Source of the DNA: CAZTKP01 sp964614215
Lineage (GTDB): Bacteria > UBP6 > UBA1177
Assembly (NCBI GenBank): GCA_964614215.1
Contig: CAZTKP010000040.1
Location: forward strand, 1 to 18,348
Direction of reading: 5' to 3'
DNA length: 18,348 nt
Numbering within the stretch: position 1 is the first letter of the stretch; the number at the start of each line of letters is the position of its first letter. Positions 14,051 to 18,348 of this stretch are shown here, piece after piece. Both the position numbers and the translations under genes were made by a program. The notes under the pieces were generated by a model, which was not told the origin of the DNA, searched no databases, and worked only from the letters and a program-made list of their open reading frames with translations.

Positions 14051-15219
14051 TTTGACGCACCTTTAAATATCTTAAGAAAATATTTTACCGAAGTTGCAAC
14101 TAGAAACGAAAAGAAAAAGGCAATATAAACAAAAGGAAGAAATTCCAGAATACCGAAAACAGAAAGGATCAGACCTGAAAAAATGATCATATCCCTTTTC
14201 AGAAATGAAAGAAGCTGTCTGCCTCTGTTTTCTGAAAGGTAACTTCTGTCAGCAAGTTCCTGAATAAAGAAACTTCCTTTTTTTAATGAAGATACCAGAG
14301 TGAATATATAGTTTGAGAAAAGGAAGATAAGATAAATTGTCAGGAAGAGAATCCCCAGTTCATAGAAAAAACTGTTGTGTCTTGTGGATATTGTGAGAAT
14401 CCCCAGAAAAGATAGAGTTACAATATCGTTGGAAATGGAGTTGTACCATTTTCCGAACTCTGTTCTGCGCAGTGTTAACTTTGCGGTTTCTCCGTCTACT
14501 CCCGCCAATATGGATGATATCTGAAGAAGTATCATTCCGGCAAGCCATGCCTGATATGAATTCCGCAAAAGCTGAAACGTTCCGACAAGTCCGATAACGA
14601 GACTTACAGATGATAGTGAGTTAGGGTTAATTTGCCACCTGGTAAGAAACTTTGTCAATCTGATAGAGGCAGCTCTGTTAATGTTGGAGGAAATGATCCC
14701 GTCACTTTGTCTTTTGAGTGCTCTTAAGAGAAATTCCTCGGCATCTGATATTTCGTTTTTTGAACACATCATAAAGTAGTGAGTATCTATCACGATGGTT
14801 CTGGTGTCCATATTTTTTTCGACCATGGAGTCTATATTCGCCCAGGGATTGTCAAAAAAAGATTCAAAGATATGTTCTTTTGTCAGTATTGCAAATCCCA
14901 GAGGTTTCAGATCTTCCGAGTAAGCGACCAGTGGCGGTTCGAATCTGTTGCGCATTCTCCAGAGGAACTTGCCTTCAAATATCAGCGCTGAATCAATGAC
15001 TACAAGGTTGTGTCCGATCTCCTCTTCTTCAGGGTACCGATCAAGTATTAAAATGTCACCGAGGAAATCCTCTTTCTCAAGGGCCGGCACAAAAATGCGG
15101 TCTGTTTCAAAATACTTGGCGCATTTCTCTGCACATCTTCTATATGCCGCAACACCCAGAAGTTCAGTCTGAGGGTCGATATTACCTTTCGATATTAAAA
15201 TTACAGTGTAACTTTTCAT
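14047..15219 (-). CDS. Degenerate nucleotidyltransferase / CDP-alcohol phosphatidyltransferase fusion homologue
   Basis: A 390-residue protein with the layout of bifunctional inositol-phosphate cytidylyltransferase/CDP-alcohol transferase proteins (IPCT-DIPPS type). The N-terminal 165 residues follow a nucleotidyltransferase pattern (LLGVAAYRRCAEKCAKYF, LVVIDSALIF, LKPLGFAILT) but lack a recognisable NTP-binding signature. The joint EEFLLRALKRQSDGIISSNINR (about 161-182) is typical of the fusion. Membrane segments follow from about residue 203. The catalytic signature reads AGVDGETAK...FGKWYNSISND: position 239 is Ala, Asp242 is kept, 260 and 264 are Asn where Asp is expected, and Arg is Lys247. 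Three of four metal-binding Asp are thus missing, so transferase activity is doubtful. ATG 15219 overlaps the TonB-like stop (ATGA), and its own stop overlaps queC. Confidence 0.72.
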   Translation of the reverse strand: MKSYTVILISKGNIDPQTELLGVAAYRRCAEKCAKYFETDRIFVPALEKEDFLGDILILDRYPEEEEIGHNLVVIDSALIFEGKFLWRMRNRFEPPLVAYSEDLKPLGFAILTKEHIFESFFDNPWANIDSMVEKNMDTRTIVIDTHYFMMCSKNEISDAEEFLLRALKRQSDGIISSNINRAASIRLTKFLTRWQINPNSLSSVSLVIGLVGTFQLLRNSYQAWLAGMILLQISSILAGVDGETAKLTLRRTEFGKWYNSISNDIVTLSFLGILTISTRHNSFFYELGILFLTIYLIFLFSNYIFTLVSSLKKGSFFIQELADRSYLSENRGRQLLSFLKRDMIIFSGLILSVFGILEFLPFVYIAFFFSFLVATSVKYFLKIFKGASN

Positions 15220-16259
15220 TCCATCATCACCATAAAACCGAATTGTATCTCAAGTTCTTCCTTTTCGTTAAGCAATGCTTCCGGAGGATTATGAAAAGGA
15301 GCGGCCATTTTAAAAGCGTTTATGGCCTCTCTGTCCAGAAAATCGATCCCCGAGCTTGTCATTACCGAGATTTTGTTTATTGTGCCGTTCTTAGACAACA
15401 TCACCTTAAGCTTCGTATATCTGTTGCTGTTACCGTAAATATGTCTTCTCGGGTCGTTTATCATCATGACATAGTTCGGAGTCCAGTGTTTTGATATGGC
15501 CTGCTTGATCTTGTTGAAGTAGGCGGCATAGATGAATTTTTTTGTGTTAAGCTCAGTTTTATCTCCCTTTTCGATCTTTTCCAGATAATCGTTTGAAGGA
15601 GAGGCAAGATAGGTGTCATTTCCATTTAAATAGGGAAGGAACTTTTTAGGAATAGAATGTCCGCCGATAGTTTCATTCCCTTCTATATCTTTTTTGTTTT
15701 TTGCATTGAGTACTCCGGAAACAGCTTTTCTTTTTCCTTTTGTATAGTTTCCGTTGTTTCCGTCCAGACCTTTAAGATATCCCTTCTTAACCTGCTTGAT
15801 GGACTGTGAAAGCGTTTTGTTGTCCGGGCCTGTAATGATCTGAGAAGAATCTTCAAGGTTTATGTCCGTAGATTTTTCAGAAAGTTTTTTGCGAAGTTTT
15901 TTGTCCCTCAGAGTAATATTCTTATCAAAATCGCTTCTTGTTTCCTTTTTCACAGAACTGTTGAATTTTGAAAGGAACCTGCTTTTTTCCGGTTTTTTCT
16001 CTATCTCAGGTCGGGCAACATCCACAACCTGCCCCTCAGGGAGTTTTTCCTTTTTTTTCTCAACTTCCTTTTTTTCAGGTTTTAGACGGTGACCCGGAGA
16101 AGAACTTCCAAGAAAACGGATATTGACCAGATCCTCGTCCTGCTTAGGATCTTCTATCTCAATAAAAAACAGCAGCCCGTGAATGAGCAGGGACACAATA
16201 AGATAGGGGATTAACTTTGATGTGCCGGAATTATTTCGTCTAAGATCTCTATCAACCAT
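15216..16259 (-). CDS. TonB/TolA-like periplasm-spanning protein
   Basis: A 347-residue protein with one N-terminal membrane anchor (about 15-33, KLIPYLIVSLLIHGLLFFI), a long Lys/Glu/Pro-rich charged middle with EGQVVDVARPEIEKKPEKSRFLSKFNSSVKKETRS around 75-110, and a C-terminal TonB-family domain (about 245-347): YFNKIKQAISKHW, then LKVMLSKNGTINKISVMTSSGIDFLDREAINAFKMAAPFHNPP. The middle motif is of a kind I know from TonB-like proteins of Myxococcota and relatives. It would bridge inner membrane and outer membrane or a periplasmic partner. No ExbB/ExbD or receptor is encoded nearby. The start ATG lies within the previous gene (49-bp overlap), and the end is coupled to the phosphatidyltransferase-like gene by ATGA. 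Confidence 0.8.
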   Translation of the reverse strand: MVDRDLRRNNSGTSKLIPYLIVSLLIHGLLFFIEIEDPKQDEDLVNIRFLGSSSPGHRLKPEKKEVEKKKEKLPEGQVVDVARPEIEKKPEKSRFLSKFNSSVKKETRSDFDKNITLRDKKLRKKLSEKSTDINLEDSSQIITGPDNKTLSQSIKQVKKGYLKGLDGNNGNYTKGKRKAVSGVLNAKNKKDIEGNETIGGHSIPKKFLPYLNGNDTYLASPSNDYLEKIEKGDKTELNTKKFIYAAYFNKIKQAISKHWTPNYVMMINDPRRHIYGNSNRYTKLKVMLSKNGTINKISVMTSSGIDFLDREAINAFKMAAPFHNPPEALLNEKEELEIQFGFMVMME

Positions 16260-16549
16260 TCTTTCAATATCCGGTTAGTTTCAGCAGTTGCTATTCCGTT
16301 ACTGAAACAGTGATCTTCAAATTCTTCAAATATTCTGCCGAATCCTATCTGCATTTCAGAAAGGATCTTAGGAATATAATGAATCCTTGAAGGTTCAAAT
16401 CCTCTGGTGTCTCTAAACTGAACCATTGCAAAACGGTAGGTGACCTCTCTGATCATCGCCGGACCGTTCTCTTCAAGCTCATTTTTCAAAAAGGCCCGGA
16501 AGTTTTCTTTAAACTGTCCGAGCCTTTTATCAGTTTTCTCAGTTTTCAA
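16211..16549 (-). CDS. Small helical hypothetical protein
   Basis: A 112-residue soluble protein I do not recognise. It has no signal peptide, cysteine cluster or membrane span; the sequence is mixed-charge and predicted largely alpha-helical (KENFRAFLKNELEENG, PKILSEMQIGFGRIFEEFEDHCF, ILKEWLIEILDEIIP). The only upstream start is TTG 16549, immediately after the TAA of the Cys-rich lipoprotein gene, with at best a weak GAAAG site, so translation by re-initiation is likely; a later ATG (codon 32) would cut the first helix. It overlaps the TonB-like gene by 49 bp. The tight nesting in the operon argues it is real. Cytoplasmic location is inferred. Confidence 0.6.
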   Translation of the reverse strand: MKTEKTDKRLGQFKENFRAFLKNELEENGPAMIREVTYRFAMVQFRDTRGFEPSRIHYIPKILSEMQIGFGRIFEEFEDHCFSNGIATAETNRILKEWLIEILDEIIPAHQS

Positions 16550-17401
16550 TTATTTGCTTTCTTTCGGCGGTTCCTGACATTTGTCTTCGATCAGAACATA
16601 GCCTTTGGGGCAGCATCTGCCTTTTCCTGCTTCGTGATATCCGGCAGGGCAGACTACACTTTCAACTTTATCACTGTATCTGGAACATTTGCCTTCCATG
16701 ATGAAGTTAAATCCCTCTTCACAGCAGAGATGTTCAACAAGGTGACTTCCCTCAGCACAGTTGTCAAGTATCTTGAAAACAGGTTTGATGCACATATCAT
16801 CATCAGAGATGAAACCTTCTCCACAGCTTCCAGACTTGTTGTACTGGGAAGTTATGTTAAATTCTCCGAGGTAAAGTTCACCTCCGTTAAGGTTCTTTGC
16901 AGCCTGAAAAACGTAAACATTCTTGTTGAATTTTCTGTCAATGATGAAAATGATATTGTACTGTCCGGGAGCAACTTCGAATTTCTGCTCGGTATTGAAC
17001 TCGAAAACATGTTCAATAACGGGTTCTCCGCCTTTCATGAGATAGAAAAGAGTGTTTCCGCTCGGGTAGTTGTTCTTCAGATGGATCTGGGTCTTGTTTG
17101 AAGGTATCTCAAGTTTTCTGTTAGGAGATTCTTTGAATTCGTCAAGCGGATGCTTGGTGTTGCCTTTGCAAATGCTTTTGAAAAGATCCTTAATATAAGG
17201 ATTCACCTTGTCTCCGTGCTCAGCTCTCAGCTTATCTATACCGACTATCTGTGCGACAGGTTTACCCTGATTTTCGTTTTCAGATTTTACAAGAGCCACT
17301 TTCTTGTCAAGAATAGAGTCCTTGCCCTGGTTTTCATCAGTACTGCCACAGGCAGCGGCGACAATCGTAAGAACGATAAAAAGAACAGTTAATTTTTTCA
17401 T
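16550..17401 (-). CDS. Cys-repeat lipoprotein, unknown function
   Basis: A 283-residue putative lipoprotein, first gene of the minus-strand cluster. Signal MKKLTVLFIVLTIVAAAC gives lipidated Cys18. A Glu/Asn/Lys linker precedes a helical part (about 50-80) and a beta-rich domain (about 98-185, including the FEVAPGQYNIIFIID strand pair). Residues 193-275 hold five copies of a Cys-x2-Gly module closed by a second Cys 11-12 residues on: C193-C204, C215-C226, C227-C239, C251-C263 and C264-C275, for example CPAGYHEAGKGRC and CPKGYVLIEDKC. These look like small disulfide-closed knots. GAGGGAAAG before ATG 17401 fixes the start over an in-frame start at 17422. I do not know the family; with the TonB-like protein downstream, an envelope role is likely. 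Confidence 0.72.
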   Translation of the reverse strand: MKKLTVLFIVLTIVAAACGSTDENQGKDSILDKKVALVKSENENQGKPVAQIVGIDKLRAEHGDKVNPYIKDLFKSICKGNTKHPLDEFKESPNRKLEIPSNKTQIHLKNNYPSGNTLFYLMKGGEPVIEHVFEFNTEQKFEVAPGQYNIIFIIDRKFNKNVYVFQAAKNLNGGELYLGEFNITSQYNKSGSCGEGFISDDDMCIKPVFKILDNCAEGSHLVEHLCCEEGFNFIMEGKCSRYSDKVESVVCPAGYHEAGKGRCCPKGYVLIEDKCQEPPKESK

Positions 17402-17444
17402 CTTTCCCTCACTACATATCAAAAATCATTAAAAAATAAAACAA

Positions 17445-17457
17445 GTAATACTATTAC
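17445..17457. promoter_or_regulatory. Palindrome near the minus-strand promoter
   Basis: GTAATACTATTAC is a perfect 6-bp-arm palindrome with one central base. It sits just downstream of the predicted minus-strand -10 box, and TATTAC recurs nearby (ATATTAC, 17464-17470). It could be an operator; in such AT-rich DNA, chance occurrence is also possible. Confidence 0.3.
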
Positions 17458-17463
17458 GTGCTA

Positions 17464-17492
17464 ATATTACATATAAATAGCCACGAAATCAA
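17464..17492 (-). promoter_or_regulatory. Possible promoter for the minus-strand cluster
   Basis: On the minus strand TTGATT (17492-17487) and TAATAT (17469-17464) are 17 bp apart, about 60 bp ahead of the Cys-repeat lipoprotein start. This is the only long gap upstream of the cluster, so a promoter must lie in or near it; the exact boxes are a guess. Confidence 0.38.
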
Positions 17493-17525
17493 CCTTTTTT
17501 GCTTTCCTAAGTTCTTATTATCAAG

Positions 17526-17554
17526 TTGACAGTTTTTTAATATAAAATTATAAT
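17526..17554 (+). promoter_or_regulatory. Perfect-consensus sigma70-type promoter
   Basis: TTGACA (17526-17531), 17 bp spacer, TATAAT (17549-17554): both hexamers and the spacing are exactly consensus. Transcription should start near 17561-17563, leaving a leader of about 20-25 nt before the LysM-M23 reading frame, with GGGGG (17574-17578) as its ribosome-binding site. Confidence 0.85.
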
Positions 17555-17585
17555 TGCGCGGTTATTTTTAATTGGGGGCGCTATT

Positions 17586-18281
17586 ATCGCTATAAGAATA
17601 GTAATTTTTATTTTTTCTGTTTTCCTGATTTTTTCCTGTGCAGCTCCGTTCGGGGTGTATCACAAGGTGAAGAAAGGTGAGACTCTTTACGGTATTTCAA
17701 AGCTGTACGGGACTAATGTTGACAAACTCAAGGAAAGTAATAATATCGCCGACGAAACTCAGCTTAGTGTCGGTGAGTATGTCTGGGTCCCTGATGTAAA
17801 GGGCCCGCAATCTCAAAATGGCTCTAAAGTTGCTCATTCAGAAACGAAAAAGGACAACGGAAAGATAAAAAGTGTTGAAGATTCTGTTCCGGCAGTTTCA
17901 TCATCTAAGTTCAACTGGCCTGCAAAAGGTGTTGTTACTTCCAAATTCGGAAAAAGATGGGGAAAAATGCACGAAGGGATAGATATCGGCTGCCCGGAGG
18001 GAACTCCTGTTTTTGCTTCAAGTGAAGGGAAGGTTATCTTTTCCGGAGAAAAAGGTGGTTACGGAACAGTAATTATCATCCAGCATCCGGGAGAGTGGTT
18101 TACGATCTATGCCCACAACAGCAAAAACATCGCAGGTCAGGGACAGAACGTCAAAAAAGGTCAGAAAATAGCCCTTTCAGGCCAGACTGGACGCGCGACA
18201 GGACCCCATCTTCATTTTGAAATAAGAAAAGGCGTTAAACCCGTTGATCCTTTGAAATATCTTCCAAAAGCGGCCCCGTAG
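17586..18281 (+). CDS. LysM-M23 lipoprotein murein endopeptidase, non-canonical start
   Basis: An NlpD-like outer-membrane lipoprotein. The frame runs RIVIFIFSVFLIFSC (signal and lipobox, lipidated Cys at codon 17637-17639), then a LysM domain (YHKVKKGETLYGISKLYG...VGEYVWVP) that binds peptidoglycan, a Ser/Lys linker, and a peptidase M23 domain with HEGIDIG, YAH and HLHFE. The zinc ligands (HxxxD and HxH) are intact, so it should cleave cross-links itself, unlike E. coli NlpD. No ATG, GTG or TTG lies in this frame between the upstream stop (17538-17540) and the lipobox. I place the start at ATC 17586, 7 nt after GGGGG; ATT 17583 and ATA 17592 are alternatives. GTG 17655 would give 208 residues without the signal. 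The TAG stop lies inside the tRNA gene. Confidence 0.8.
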   Translation: MAIRIVIFIFSVFLIFSCAAPFGVYHKVKKGETLYGISKLYGTNVDKLKESNNIADETQLSVGEYVWVPDVKGPQSQNGSKVAHSETKKDNGKIKSVEDSVPAVSSSKFNWPAKGVVTSKFGKRWGKMHEGIDIGCPEGTPVFASSEGKVIFSGEKGGYGTVIIIQHPGEWFTIYAHNSKNIAGQGQNVKKGQKIALSGQTGRATGPHLHFEIRKGVKPVDPLKYLPKAAP

Positions 18282-18348
18282 CTCACACGGATAGAGCGAT
18301 CGCCTCCTAAGTGATAGGTAACAGGTTCGACTCCTGTCGGGGCCGCCA
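18272..18348 (+). tRNA. tRNA-Arg (anticodon CCU)
   Basis: A complete 77-nt cloverleaf. The acceptor arms GGCCCCG and CGGGGCC pair fully; the D stem is GCTC/GAGC, the anticodon stem ATCGC/GTGAT with one G-T pair, the loop CTCCTAA gives anticodon CCT, and the T stem is ACAGG/CCTGT with loop TTCGACT. Discriminator G and an encoded CCA end at the last base of the window. It reads AGG, a common Arg codon in these genes. Its first ten bases overlap the end of the LysM-M23 gene, and no terminator separates them, so co-transcription is likely. Confidence 0.97.

Noticed and set aside
16634..17101. 155-codon plus-strand open frame opposite the Cys-repeat lipoprotein
   Set aside because: The minus-strand gene has a signal peptide, a ribosome-binding site and regular Cys repeats; this frame is its complement shadow.
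18272..18348. tRNA as attachment site of a mobile element
   Set aside because: No integrase, direct repeat of the tRNA end or foreign gene set is in the window; the far side cannot be seen.

Overview
The window looks like a chromosomal segment of a moderately AT-rich Gram-negative bacterium. Four or five exported lipoproteins, a TonB/TolA-like periplasm-spanning protein and a LysM-M23 murein hydrolase point to an outer membrane. Two lipoproteins combine a MopE-type Cys/Asp motif (SDGIDNDCDG) with a choice-of-anchor-L-like domain, and Ser-Gly-Asp linkers precede them. That style is typical of Myxococcota and other former Deltaproteobacteria or neighbouring candidate phyla. The lineage is an inference from protein style; there is no rRNA or marker tree here.

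Layout. At the left edge is the start of a leftward iron-sulfur flavoprotein gene (1-229, partial). A 336-bp divergent intergenic region (230-565) holds several dyads, a GC-rich hairpin and a probable promoter whose -10 lies inside one of two near-identical 18-bp palindromes. It leads into arfB (ribosome rescue) and a small lipoprotein gene. From 1915 to 10269 runs a tightly packed plus-strand cluster: CsgG-like exported protein, pssA (phospholipid synthesis), NamZ/DUF1343-like, a divergent YchF, nnr (NADPHX repair), tsaE (tRNA t6A), an EI24/CysZ-like membrane protein, hemW and rnhB. Most of it is housekeeping.

The plus cluster meets a minus-strand cluster tail to tail with no spacer (rnhB stop 10267-10269, opposing stop 10270-10272). 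In transcription order the minus cluster is: Cys-rich lipoprotein (17401-16550), small helical protein, TonB-like protein, a two-domain CDP-alcohol phosphatidyltransferase homologue that has lost most of its catalytic Asp residues, queC, then two paralogous MopE/choice-of-anchor-L lipoproteins. Four-base stop/start overlaps couple the TonB-like, phosphatidyltransferase-like and queC genes.

At the right, a perfect-consensus sigma70-type promoter (TTGACA-17-TATAAT, 17526-17554) drives a LysM-M23 lipoprotein gene that has no ATG, GTG or TTG in front of its signal peptide. The gene ends inside a tRNA-Arg(CCU) gene, which finishes exactly at the window edge with an encoded CCA.

The most unusual points are the apparent non-canonical start and tRNA overlap of the M23 gene, the degenerate double-domain phosphatidyltransferase homologue in a TonB/queC operon, the twin operators before arfB, and a 72-bp perfectly identical tract at the 3' ends of the two lipoprotein paralogues. 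I found no CRISPR array, insertion sequence, rRNA, or clear intrinsic terminator.
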